Of a stretch of 64,000 nt of DNA, positions 36,901 to 49,260 are shown one piece after another (the stretch's first letter is position 1; every line of letters starts with the position of its first letter). The position numbers and the translations under genes were made by a program. The notes beneath the pieces are model-generated. The model saw nothing but the letters and a program-made list of their open reading frames with translations, did not search any database and was not told the origin of the DNA. Source of the stretch: Strongylocentrotus purpuratus (Eukaryota; Echinodermata; Echinoidea; Camarodonta; Strongylocentrotidae); the NCBI RefSeq assembly GCF_000002235.5, contig NW_022145594.1:16184501-16248500 (forward strand), given 5' to 3'.

Positions 36901-38290
36901 CGTAAGCTGCATAGCTGTTAATGGATACCCTGCTCCGCTCATCCATTGGTACATCGGATCTATGAACGTGACTCAAGATTCGTCTATCAAGACTTCAGTG
37001 AATGTAGATGATCGGTATGATGCTGAAAGCACCCTTACCCTCATACCAAAGAGAATTGATCATGGGAAACATCTTCTTTGCCAGGCAGTTCAACCCACAA
37101 CACCATATATGCAGGAAGTTCAACCTACGACACCCTCAATGTGGCAAGTGAATGACAGCATGGTTCTCAACATATCATGTGAGTATTCATATCCAGTATA
37201 TAAAAAAAAATTGATTAGGATATTACCATAAAGAATTTCCTAAAGATATTGGTCTGTCTAAGCGTCCATGAGATATCCTCAAGATTCTTCGTCTGCTTTT
37301 CCTTTTATTTTCTTTATTTCTACCTGTATTTAAAATTCTTAAAATGCTTGACACGTCCCCTGTGGATTGCTTGTTTCCAATCTGACACAGAATGCCTAAA
37401 AGACAAGTCAAAGTAATAGACTACAATATAATTTCTTTTCTGCTTTTCCTGCAAGCATTGACAAGCTTCTTTTAGTCCCACCCCATCAACCTTAATTTAC
37501 CTTCCCAGTCCTATCTTCATCCTTTCCTCTCGTACTTTTTTCTATCATCTCCTCTCAAATTTGACTTCCACCACTTTTCTTTGATCTAGATGATCCAGTT
37601 GTGTCCGTTTCTTCTCGATGGCTATCATCAAATGAAGTACGTACTGGGCTCATGTTGGCATGTACCTCAGACGCAAATCCCCCTGCGTTAATATTCCAAT
37701 GGTTCTGTAACGGCACACTGTTGTCTAACGACTACCGTAATATAACGCTCTCCGAGACTATACAAGAAGGTGAAACGCTGTCTTCCAGTGAAGTGGCGAT
37801 TCGAAAAAACCCGTCCGAAAATCCATGTGACTACATCTGCGTAGCTGTGTCAAGATATGGTTCCGATAGTGCAGCTTTTAACTACACGTGTTCTCGTAAG
37901 TAGAACTGTATTTTTCTCATTGTGTGTTTAGTTTCATTTGTGTCTTGTCCATCTGACAATCTTCAATCATTGAATTAATGGTCATTGTTTCCAAATAAAA
38001 ACACTAAACTTATATCCATAAGCCAATGTATTATATTAATTATTAACAATAAAAGCTACTGGACTGAAGAAACCAGACCCTACCATTTTTTTAATTTACG
38101 CTTTACCACTGATTAACCTTTAAATGCAGTTATTCCCGATTCACCTTCTTCGATTATCGTCGACCAAAACCAAACGACATCTTCAGCTATCTTCGTTGTC
38201 TCGCAACCTGGATTCATCATCAGATTACGACACGATTTGCATAATGAAAGGTTCAAAGTAAAATACTACAAAATTTCAATGGTTGACTGA
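33929..38290 (+). CDS. B3: secreted Ig-superfamily protein, signal peptide + 5 Ig + half FN3 (x subtype)
   Basis: Exons: 33929-33983, 34698-35057, 35508-35840, 36158-36496, 36840-37178, 37590-37895, 38130-38290, an intact 630-codon frame. The signal peptide is FLLCLAVIISKS. Ig1 is x type, close to B1 and B4 (KFSLLADYYSV), with extra Cys pair CWENNSC and two additional residues near its end. The exon 4 acceptor is the AG at 36156-36157; the nearer AG at 36169-36170 would break the frame. The Ig4 exon carries the 30-bp internal duplication shared with B2 (QPTTPYMQEV then QPTTPSMWQV). The terminal exon encodes FN3 strands A to C, including a recognisable strand C (RFKVKYYKIS), then VD and stop. 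A4 starts 311 bp later. Confidence 0.77.
34333..34655. mobile_element. Fossil hAT-like MITE in B3 intron 1, interrupted by poly-C
   Basis: The left end CAGTGGCGTAG at 34333-34343 matches the B4 copy. The right end is degenerate (about 34640-34655). The interior has expanded into C-rich DNA (about 34545-34590). Confidence 0.45.
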
Positions 38291-38345
38291 TAATATCTGT
38301 TAATATTATACTTTCTACGCTGCCAGTTAGAGTAAGTTTTCGAAT

Positions 38346-38601
38346 CCCCCTCTTCATTTAAAATGGACTATTCCACTTATGTCCTTTAGATAGATGAATT
38401 GCTTTCGCTTTCGTAGCGCTAGAGAGAATTTAATAAGCGTGTCAGCCACCTTCCTTTGTGCCCACCCAGTCTGCCATTAAAAACCGATATTGCTTACTCC
38501 TCCCTTTTTATTTGCAGAATCTCTGATAGGTTGCACTTTGGTTCTTGACTCAAACGTCCACGCTTCGAATATACAGGGAGAGAGTATCCATTGTTGACAA
38601 T
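38346..38601 (+). promoter_or_regulatory. A4 leader with donor-like and acceptor-like sites
   Basis: Just upstream, in the B3 tail, GTTAGAGTAAGTTTTCG (about 38326-38342) is identical to the sequence before A1 and looks like a splice donor. The acceptor TTTTTATTTGCAG ends at 38517, 85 bp before the ATG. TAGCGCTAGAGAGAA lies at about 38414-38428. The implied intron would be about 180 bp. Confidence 0.45.
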
Positions 38602-41600
38602 ATGAATTATAGTCTTCGAATATTTATCTTACTTGCCTTCATCGTTTCTAATACGTATGAAATAAATGTGTCTACTCGCATTTGGAATTCAGAAGTCCTC
38701 CCAGTCGTTGGAGAGAATATCACACTTGCCTGCATTTACACGCCACCAACCACGTCTCGGCTACTGTCTTGGCAACATGGGAACGGCGATATCCTAGCTA
38801 CCGATAGATGCACAGGGATGGGATGCAGAAAAGACCAAAATGTTCCAGACATGTCCAAATACAGTTTCATGGCAGATAATTTCAGCGGTAACCTCACTAT
38901 TAGGGATTTAACATTGGATGACAGCGGCAGATATCAGTGCAAGGTATTCACTGATGTTGATTCAAATTTTAATGGAATTGATCTGAACGTAATGCTATCA
39001 GGTAAGATGTTTCCATCTTTCTATCATGCTTGGTATACTAACAACATGTACACAAAACAAACGATTCGTCGGCTGCATGCCCAAAAGCGGCAATAACTGT
39101 ATATTATCAACATTCGCCTTGCCGGCAGCCGACGTTTTCTTTGTATATTCATAAAGTTAAAAAAAAAATGAGTGTAGTTGAATAACAAAAGGATTAACGT
39201 TTGTGCCACTGAACGAAAATAGACATGCTTCCCTATGACCAGCCAAATTTTATTTGTGACTGGAAATCTTGCCACTTCATGATTCAATTTGAAAATCAAT
39301 ATGACGGGTAAAGTGAGGTATTTGAGTCTCATAGTTCCTAGTCTTTTGGAGACATCCCACTTGATAATGGTTATACGTAGAATTAAAAAAAATTATACAT
39401 TTCTTCGAATTTCCAGCCATACCTAGATTGCTATCAATAACCAACGGTAGAACTGAAAATACATACAAGAATGGAGAATCAGTAAGCATCACATATGGAC
39501 GAACTCTAAACCTAACATGCTCAGTCCAAGACGCAAGACCAACTGCAGAACTGGAGTGGCAAGTTCCTGAAGAAGTACAGGTTCGACTGGGTGATCAGTT
39601 TAACGCTGTTCATGATGACGCTTACGTCTCTAGACGAGTTGTTTCTGTAACTCCGTCCAGGGACGATGATAAAAAGATTTTCCGTTGCGTGGCTTCGCAT
39701 CGGGAGCTGGATAGTGGACTTCAATCGTTCATCCGCCTCGATGTTCAAGGTGATTATCTTACCTATAATATCATCCCATGATCGGTCGCTGTGTGTGTTT
39801 GCGTGTATTCTTTACAAGTGGATATGCATCTAATTTCGAGGATTGTCTGAAATGGATGAATCATTCAACATTTCCCAAAACACTTTTCATTCTCCTTTAT
39901 TGTATGATGCCTTCACCGCTAATATGATTTTATTATATTGATAGCAATAGTTTACCTCTGTATCTTTTCTTTTAATAGCTTAATCTGTATCAAAGTTCTG
40001 GCCTTTCACTATTTGTTCCCACTCAGTACCGCCAAGTAACCTCCTGCTTACCGCGTATGGATCCATAACTACCAATGCAAAAGAGTCAAGAAGTGTAAAT
40101 GTCTTCGAATATTCGGCAACATCATTTACCTGCAAGAGTGTAGGATCTCGCCCGACAGCTCGTATATCATGGATCATTGCTTTGGACGACGACGTGGGCA
40201 CCACGACCTCTACGTCTACCAGGAATAAGGCGGACCAAGGTTTACGTGACACCAATTCCACTCTACAATTGATCCCAAAAAGAATCCATCACAATCAACT
40301 TCTCATATGTGTGGCCTCTGCTGGTATAAACCAACGTCAAACAGAAGTAAGGGTTATCGTCTATGGTGAGTATTCGGAAGTTGTATTAACCATACACCAT
40401 CTTCTCGGAATCAATACAGAAGAGCGTATGAGTTATTGGACATACTGTAACACATCTAGACATTGATATATATCAGATCCCCGTCTTACAAAGAGTTACA
40501 ATAGATCCAAATCAATCATAAGCCCTCCAATCAATCGCAATTTTGCAGTCTCCTATCTCTTACGTACATAGTTACGATTGATATCAATCGCAAATAAGTT
40601 ACGAATGATATCAACTCTTTGTAAGACGGGGCCCAGATGTGATATTTTGCACTTCGAATAACTGTGTGTGTTTATAACATACCTTGTCTTTTTCTTTACC
40701 AAGATATTTGAAAGAAGTTATGAATGTTGTTGAAAGTCTTTAGTGACAAACCTTTGTGGTAGCTCAAGCAAATTACTATATAGATATCAACAAATTGTCT
40801 TTCTTGAATATGAGTTATATGTGATATATAGGTCATTGTTGCAAGTCACCGTGGCTAATAATCTAAAAATGGTGACATAAGAAATACACATTTATTTTCA
40901 AGGACCACCAGACCCTCCTTATCTAAATGGAACGGAAAGGTTGCAGGATGGAGTGTCATCCAATGTGACTTGCACATCGAACAACGGCTACCCAGAACCA
41001 ACTTTCCAATGGTACCTTGGAACAAAGAACGTCACCAAAGATTCTAATACACAGTCTTTGGGGAATAGAAATCATCGACTGGATGCAATAAGTTTGGTCA
41101 ATTTTACACCCACGGTTAACGATCATGGGGAACTCCTTGTCTGTCAGGTTGTTCAACCATACGCTGCATCCATGGAGTATTGGAGTGTCAGTGAGGTTCT
41201 TCAAGTTCTTTGTAAGTATGATGTATTTAAGCTTAACCCATTCATCGTGTAAACCTTACGAGGCAGGTACACAACGTTACCTCACTGCTTAAAAAAAGAC
41301 ATTACAAACATTGACATTACTTGCTGTTTACTGTCGAAAGTACGTAAATAGTCTTAAACATAAAATCACCATGTTCGATTCTGTCTCCTCTTGTTAATAG
41401 CTATTGGTGTTTCAATATCATTTCCAAACCCTCTAGATCTTTATTGAAACATAAGGATTGGTTAAGATCAATACCAAAGGATGCCATACACTTGTAGATA
41501 GACCGTGCTATGTTGGCGTCATGGTTCTGGCATGTTAGAAAAATATTGGTAACCTTTAAAATATGTATGAATTTGCCCTCATCATAAATATCATCACAAA

Positions 41601-42581
41601 TTCTTTCTTCCTGAGCGTCCTTGTATTGTTTATTCAACGTTTGTTCTACTTTCTAAATGCATACATGTAGATTCTCCTGTCATTGTGGACTACTCTGTTC
41701 GTCGGGTTTCCACTAGTCAACAGAGCGTTGATGCAACCATTACATGTACATCAGATAGCAGACCTCTAGCCTCAATAACCTGGTTCTGGAATAGCATTGA
41801 GCTCAACAACAGCATTCGCCATCAGTTTCGCCACAGTCTTTTCCATGAAAATACCTTGAGGTCGAGCATTTTGGTTATTTCTAATATATCGACCGAAGAC
41901 GATGGCAACTATACATGTTTGGCAGATACGAGGCTTGGGAACGACAGCGCAACTTTATCTTTGTCGTATACTGGTAAATATTTCACTATCACACCAAGGT
42001 GCATGCATGTCATATTGTTGAGAAAACACATTGCCTGGTACATAGCTGTGCCATCAATAATACCAGATGACAAATGAGAACAGTATGATACCGTTACGAT
42101 TGTAAAACCTAGGTAATGACATAATAACCAAGTTACAGTAACTATGGAGTCAATGTGTTTTTTTAACGGTAGTTTACTGTGCCGACTTCTAGAAACGGTT
42201 GATGGTGAAAGGGATCATTACACGGCAACGTTCCGGTGAAAATTGTGTGTAGGATTATGATTAGAAAAGGTGTAGGGTTATGATTACAGTTATGTGAATA
42301 GGTATAGGGTTTGGCCCAGCTTTGAAATTTAGAGTTCAGTTGGTGTACGAAGTGATTGGGTTCTACCAAAATAAATTGTATTGATTGGATTCTTGTTGAT
42401 TTTGGGGTAACAAAACTTGTTTAAGAGATTATCCCTTAGTACATAACACTGCCATCATCTCATTGAATTTCTCCCAGGGATTCCAGATCCACCTTATGAG
42501 TTCATCGTCGATCAATACCAGACGAGATCGTCTGCTCTCTTCGTTACTTGGCAACCAGGAATCGATGATGGGCTTCAGTGA
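38602..42581 (+). CDS. A4: secreted Ig-superfamily protein, 5 Ig + half FN3 (alpha subtype)
   Basis: Exons: 38602-39001, 39417-39749, 40027-40365, 40903-41211, 41671-41973, 42478-42581, an intact 595-codon frame. Exon 1 encodes a signal peptide (IFILLAFIVSNTYE) and an alpha-type Ig1 with Cys pair CTGMGC. From the second half of exon 2 onward, A4 is much closer to A5 than to A1 or A3. Shared features are ELDSGLQ, the LQVL end of Ig4, and a palindromic MITE in intron 3. The FN3 exon keeps SALFVTWQPGIDDG, then CAG TGA where A1 and A5 read CAG CAA. FN3 is therefore cut after strand B. No membrane segment is visible. Confidence 0.77.
40479..40633. mobile_element. Palindromic MITE in A4 intron 3
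   Basis: The ends are inverted repeats: CCCCGTCTTACAAAGAGTT on the left and AACTCTTTGTAAGACGGGG on the right. CAGAT lies on both sides (40474-40478 and 40634-40638), consistent with a target-site duplication. An allied copy sits at the same place in A5 (52057-52210) but not in A1, A2 or A3. Confidence 0.8.
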
Positions 42582-44950
42582 AATATCACTTTGGAGCGTA
42601 TTACGGGGAAAATTAATTATTAAATGATTTTTGTATGTATCGAAAAGAAAATATTTATGCATTCAGTCGTTTTAAAATAATTATTGAAATATAGGTTCAT
42701 GCCTTTACATTGAAAATTAAGAACATGAATACAGCTCGCCATAAACGAAAAGGCACACTATGTCGTTTGGATGTGGACATGGTGATACACTCATTATTCG
42801 ATTGTACTTCATTTGTTCATTTAATTTATGGTATTATACAAAAAGTTATTAGGAATCAAAGGCTGAATTATTCACATTTTAAAAGAAACTTAGAAAATAT
42901 AATGACACACAATAATGCAAATGGTACGACTATACAGACGCAAGATCATAATGAGGACAGCTTGACCATTGTAGTTTAAATAATAAGGGAAGAAGATAAA
43001 TGAAACAATCAATATCAGTCATAAAACATAATTCGTAATTCAATGGAGACTGAAAAGGAAGTTAATTCATTTAGAATATGTACAAAAAGGAAATATAATT
43101 CTAATAAAAGATTTGAGTATTAAAATGTGTACAAATATTGCAAATGTATAAGCCACTTAAGTGGTCAATAACTATTTAATTTTAATCAGGGCTTGAAAGG
43201 TGAGAAAGTTTGTTTTATATTGTATTATAATCTAGTATTGTATTTGTTGGTATCTTAATCTAGTTTATTTGATTTTGCAGTTAGGCATTTTTTAACCTAA
43301 TTTCAGTGCACGACAGATTATCATCAATTGAACCAATAACTGAATAACTAAAACAAAAGGTGTGATCATTGTTCGTTCTTACAATCAAAATTCTCTCGTT
43401 GTTTTCATTTTACTTTAAATTTGGATTCACGAACCAAATGAGGTAAAAATGAACACTTCTTTATTAGCACTCTGAGTTTTTCAACAAAATTGGAATAGGT
43501 TTGGAAATTTCGCAATAATCGAGAATTGTAAAAATGATCGCAAGAGAAGAAGCCAGGAGTTAAATTTGTACGTTAGTCTGGCCAATTCTTTGACCGGACT
43601 CAATACCATCTTCTTCCGCCTTTCACCGAGGGTGGACAGTCCCGGTTCTTAGATTATTGTTTGTTACTGGAAATTTCATTCATTTATTTATACAAGTACA
43701 ATTGAACACTTAAATAACATAACAAAAAAGTTATGAAAACGAAGATGAATAAAATATTAATTTATAATATGAATACAATATAGTGTAAATTAACATATGT
43801 TATGATCGAAACATCCAATTTATATATTATTCAATTGTCCAAGTACTGATTATTGCCGTTGAGAGGAAAGTGAGGTAATAAATAGGAGAATGTTAAGAAG
43901 GGATATAATGAGGGAAAGTAGAGAAAGATGGTAAAAAGGGATTGGGTGAGAAAGAGAGAGAAAGGGAGAGAGAGGGAGAACATTGACCACGTGGGTATTA
44001 CAGGAGACATTAGTCCGCTGAAGGGGGAATTGGGAAATACGAATGGGAAAGGGGAGAGGGATAGGAAAAGGGGGAGGACAAGAATGAGGATGGGAGCGAG
44101 ATAAGGAGAGAGAGAGAGAGAGTGGTGACAGATGGAAAAATAGATCATTTTATAACCTGTACATGAACAGATATAGTAATAATTTATGATAGTAATAAAG
44201 TAGTAAAGATAGTATTGCAGATAATAATATAGTAATAATTTATGCGGTAATGTCTCCGGAAAGCACACAAACAATTATACACAAATTTGATTTTTAAAAT
44301 ATTAAAGTAATGGAGCTAGTCTCTTTTTGGGATTTATTATATTCCATTGCTTCCACCCTAAGTAATGAACATTTCATTTACAATCGTTCACAACATCACT
44401 CGTTTCTTCAAAGGAGGCAATGGTTTATGATCGTGTTTCGTCTGAGTATTGGGGTTTCATGAAACGTTGGCGCAAATACTGGGGGCCATTCCATTGGCAT
44501 ATTTGTAAACTTCGGTCAATCTATGAACCTGCCAACTTGAGGGTATGTTTCTCCATTGTAAGTCCTGACATGAATAGGTTTGTGGGTTCTTGGATGCGCT
44601 ACCATGATCATTCTTGCGAGTCTATGAAGTTGTACCCGTCTATCTAAGATTCCATCTGAACACGTCCGTTTGACAAGACAACATCACAATTTTCGAATAG
44701 TGGCATTACGGGGATGTACATAATATTAAAACATCATATTTGGAATGCATTGCTTTTCAGATCTTTTAAGAAAACAATATTTTCTTTGACATAAAGTCAA
44801 AATGGTACATTTATGACATATTTTCGTCTAGAAAGCCAAGTAAGTATTGAAAAAAAAAATTATGATATCATATGCATCAGATATTACTTGATACAATTAC
44901 ATAAATAGCCTATGGAAAACGTTTACAATTAGTTTTATATTAATTTTCAA
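42582..44950. other. A4-B4 spacer
   Basis: It contains the three shared spacer blocks (42700-42810, 43400-43650, 44160-44720) and GA-rich DNA (about 43900-44130). The open frames here, including a 147-codon minus-strand one over the GA tract, are low-complexity artefacts. No gene is supported. Confidence 0.5.
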
Positions 44951-45251
44951 ATTTGGAGTAATTTAGTCACATTGTCTTATTAAAGGAAAGAGCGCCCCTC
45001 TTGTTTACAGTATGCATACAGTCATTTTAAATTGATGGTGTGTTGAAGTTTTTGAAACTGAATCAGTTTCAGGACAAAATTATATTTGTTTCACTTCTAA
45101 CGCTATAAATCATCAACGATTCTTCCAAAGTATGGTCTATGAGTGCAAAAGCATCTACTCTTTTCTGTACTGTCGGCTTGCTTTCATAATCATCGATAAC
45201 GTGCGTTATAAGCTCGTAGAATTTCGAAAGGCTGGATTCGATTGCTGAAAT
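44950..45251 (+). promoter_or_regulatory. B4 promoter block with TATA box
   Basis: GAAAGAGCGCCC lies near 44985, the TATAAAT box at 45104-45110, and a TAAGCTCGT word near 45209. The order and spacing match B1. Confidence 0.5.
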
Positions 45252-48200
45252 ATGAACGCGATTTGTGCTGAAGTTCTTCTTTATCTTGCCGTTATCTTTT
45301 CGAAATCTAGTAAGTTTTCTTTCATGATATATTCATAAAAGTCATTCGTACTAATCCTGGTAGGAGGATTAGGGATACGTTACAACGTAATACAGGCAAT
45401 TTACTAACCAGTCGTTGCTACATGCATGTTTTTTCAAATGCTGTGTACCTTATAATCGCTTTATTTTATGATGGAAGTATATAGGTGAGAAAATAATCAA
45501 ATTACAATGATTGTATAGCAGCTCCGAACACTGTTAACAAACCTGATCTTAAAGCCAAAGTATCAACAGAATTTTACTAACTCAGATCTTTGACGTACAT
45601 CTCATTTATACTTAGGCAATGTTTTTTAATGGCAAACACATATTGAAAACTATATAGGGCAATTGATTGATATACTCGAAACATTGGTCCGTTGTCATTC
45701 TTCGTTGTTTTACAGAAAGTGTATTTGAACAGTGGCGAAGCTGCATCGATAGGGCGCACCCCATTCCTCTCATCCAGTAGTGAATAACAATTGGAAGAAA
45801 GAGAACAGTGAGATAAAAGTACAAGAGTAACAGAGACAAGATAATAAGACGCCTAAAATATTATCCGCACCACCCTCCTTCTCAATCAGTAGCCTTGAAA
45901 ACTCGCATGTTACTTTGTGAGTAAACCGGCGCTCTCCCCATCCCTCCCTCTCCCATTGTTCCAGTACCCCCTTAAGGGGGTGGGCTCAATCGACGCAACT
46001 GTATTTGCTTTATGCTATTTTCAATAACCTGGGTTAAGTTCCCTTGACTTTAGTTTAATTTCACCCACACAGGATTACATGCATTTGAAGTGTCGATTCG
46101 GACAGGCGACTCTGTACCAGTCATCGGGGAAGATTTCACACAGGTCTGTACATTCACGCCGCAAAACAGCAATCGACTTGTAATATGGGAAAGGAGTGGT
46201 GGTCTTACTACGCTGGCCTCGCACGACTGTCAGCAATATCTTTCTTGTCGGTTTTCTGTTCTTGACCAATGGAAATACAGCTTGTTAGCAGACTATTACA
46301 GTGTGAATCTAACAATATACCAACTTGACAAAACTGATAGTAGTAATTATAAATGCACAGTTAGCGGTACACCTGACCCACCGAATCGAGGATCAACTAG
46401 TGTGCAAGTGACGCCATTACCTGCAGGTTAAAACAAAAAAATGTTACTATAAGCTCTTTCAACATTCTTGTATAAACACAGCTTAAAAGGAAATCGTTGT
46501 CCCTGTGAAACATTAGACCCGAACATGCTGGCGCATAGTATAAACTTCGAACAAACTCTCAGTTCGGGCCTTTTTTATATTCTCATTTGCTATTGTATTT
46601 CTCCAAAAGTATATGAATTTTTTTTCGGCAACAAAGTAACTTTGAATCACACCAAAACAAAATTGTAAATGGATGAAGTATGTGATTTTAAGTAGCTAAC
46701 TTCGAAAGACTGTGGTTAGCGCAAATAAAGATTTAGTTACATGGAAGTAGACTATCAGAGTGCAAAAGTACAATTTGGAGTGATCTTTATTTATCGTATA
46801 TGTTCCCTCTTATTACGCCAGTTGCGCCCTATTGGCTCTTTATCACGGATGAGAGATCGATTGACTATCAGGGTGACAACGCAAATCTACCGGTAACTGC
46901 TGGAGAGACGTATGACTTCACATGTGAATCAGACTGGGCAAGGCCTCCGGCAGTACTGGAATGGCGTATACCAGATGGTCTAACCGTGGTTCTTCAGGAT
47001 CAGTCTGATGTCTTACGAGACAACAGCTATTTCTCTCGTAAAGTTGCAACGATCACGCCATCTAGGGATGATCACGGAAAGATTCTGCGCTGTTCGGCAT
47101 CACATCCACAACTACAAAATAACCTTCAACGATCAGTTCACCTGAATGTTCAAGGTGGGTGAACGTGTAAAGTAGGGAGCACAATCTTGTTGTTGTTTTG
47201 TGGTGCCGATGTCATAAAAACTGAGTCCATGTCTTGTTCGTGTTACTCTTTATGAACTGCTCTACTCAGATCACAAAATTTGAACAGTTTCTAAGGCATT
47301 ATCTCAATATTTATGAATGTTTTTCAATATATTGATATTTTCTTTACAAGTATATTAATTCGATCCAAATATAAAAACCGTAAAATAAAAAGTATGCTCG
47401 TTCCTTTAAACATCATTTTAGCATATCTTACATGAATTTATATAATGATTGTGTTTGTTCTCTCACTCTTTTTCATTAAGTTCTACCCTCTACCATGCTA
47501 CTTTTTCCAACTGGAGAAATCAAGCACGAATCTCGGTCAACCATATTTTCCGTTCAAGAAGGTTCATCGACTTCAATCACTTGTAAAAGTATTGGATCAT
47601 TACCAGCAGTTGAACTATCATGGAGTTTTCTTGATGACACCAATAGTACTCCCGGTAATTCAAACCTTTCACAGTATCGCAATGCTTTAGATGGAGCTTT
47701 GTTTGACACCGAAAGTACCATCACAATACATCCAGAAAGAAAGCACCATGGAATGTTTATTCAATGTTCTGCATCTCTGGGCGAAGTCTTTATTAAGCTC
47801 CTGTTAGCCAAGTTGATCGTTTACGGTGAGTTTCTGTTATTTAACCATCGGGAGTCGAGCTTCCTTCAAATGCCATTGATGGAAAATGTGTTGCAATTAA
47901 AGTCTTAATTATTTCTAAGAATTCAAAAGTGATTACCGTTTTAATCATCATAATCTATCCAATGACAACGAAATCACCAGCCTAGTTTTTCATGGTACAT
48001 GGGACTTGGATGGAAAAAGCGACACTGGGCTGTTTCTTGCTGCATATAGAACTATTACTTATCAGAGAATATATATTTTACCAAGGACGATTGGACTTAT
48101 TACAGTTTAACAAATAACCATATATGTCCTTTTTATGTAAAGGTCCACCGTATAGTGTTAAAATTACCAAAATAGATGATCTACACGACGGCATAGAAAC

Positions 48201-49260
48201 CAACGTAAGCTGCGGAGCTGTTAACGGATACCCTGCTCCGCTCATCCATTGGTACATCGGATCAAGAAATGTGACATACGATTCGTCCCTTAGGACTTCA
48301 ATAAATGTAGATGATTCGTATGATGCTGAAAGCACCCTTACGTTCACACCAAAGAGGTTTGATCATGGGAAAGTTATTCTCTGCCAGGCGTTTCAATCTA
48401 CTACACCCCCAATGCGGTCAACGAATTATAGCATTCTGCTGAACATATCATGTGAGTATCCATTTTTATTACAAATCTTAGTAGGGACATTATGATAGAG
48501 AATCTCATAAAATTGCGTAGAATATTGGTATGTCTAAGAGTTCACCATCTTTCATCAAGAGTTTTGTCTACTATTTGTTTCTTCTATTTCTTCTACGCAT
48601 TTTTATTTCTACATGTATGTAAATTTCAGGAAATCCTTAACACGTCCATGTGTGCTTTTTTTATCTGAAAAAAGTGGATACGGTTAACTACCAGTCAAGG
48701 CAATATGCTACAATGTCAATGTTATCTTTTTTTCCTGCATGCATGCTTTAACAGGTTTCTATTAGTCTCACCCCAATAACTTGTATTTAACCCCCCCCCC
48801 CCCATTCACATGTTTATATCTTCTTCTGTTTTCGAATACTTCTTTAATAAAATGATTTTCAATATTTGTATATAATCTAGATGACCCGGTTGTGAACATT
48901 TCTTCTCGACGACTAGCATCAAATGAAATACATTATGGGTTCGTATTGACATGTACCTCAGACGCCAATCCTCCTGCTTTTATCTTCGAATGGTTTTGCA
49001 ATGGTACACGGTTGTCTAACGTCTACCGTCACATAACACAATCCGAGACTTTACTAGAAGGCGAAACGCTGACCTCCATCGACCTGACGATTCGAAACCC
49101 CCAGTCTGAAGATCCGTGTAATTACAAATGCGTAGCTGTGTCAAAATATGGTTCCGGTAGTGCAGTCTTCAACACCACATTTGCTCGTAAGTTGCATTGT
49201 GTTATCATTATATATTTTGGTTCATTTGTGTGTTATCCAGATTCTCTCTTTTTTATGTAA
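45252..49260 (+). CDS. B4: secreted Ig-superfamily protein, signal peptide + 5 Ig; FN3 exon decayed
   Basis: Exons: 45252-45309, 46073-46426, 46822-47154, 47481-47825, 48143-48451, 48881-49186. All are in frame with symmetric phase 1. The signal peptide is VLLYLAVIFSKS. The exon 1 donor is A|GTAAG, so the junction codon is Arg, where the other B genes have Gly. Ig1 is x type with Cys pair CQQYLSC. The Ig5 exon shares FEWFCNGT with B5 rather than the FQW of B1 to B3. The FN3 exon is a relic (about 49412-49530): the AG and the first codons are deleted (AAATCCCCAATTTACC). Reading on from Ig5 into the intron would stop at 49260, giving 592 residues. The exon 6 donor (C|GTAAGT) is intact, so a distant partner exon is possible. 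Confidence 0.7.
45730..46001. mobile_element. hAT-like MITE in B4 intron 1, best-preserved copy
   Basis: The left end is CAGTGGCG (45730) and the right end CGACGCAACTG (46001), near-matching inverted termini of hAT type. They are flanked by TATTTGAA (45722-45729) and TATTTGCT (46002-46009), a diverged 8-bp duplication. Remnants lie at the same intron position in B1 (8644-8856), B2 (about 23655-23921), B3 (34333-34655) and B5 (about 59093-59330). The insertion thus predates all the B duplications here. Confidence 0.65.

Noticed and set aside
42705..42979. 89-codon frame in the shared spacer block as a gene
   Set aside because: The homologous blocks at 4400, 17850 and 32960 have different stops and frames. 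Only a short segment (LCRLDVDMV-like) is alike, as expected from DNA similarity alone.
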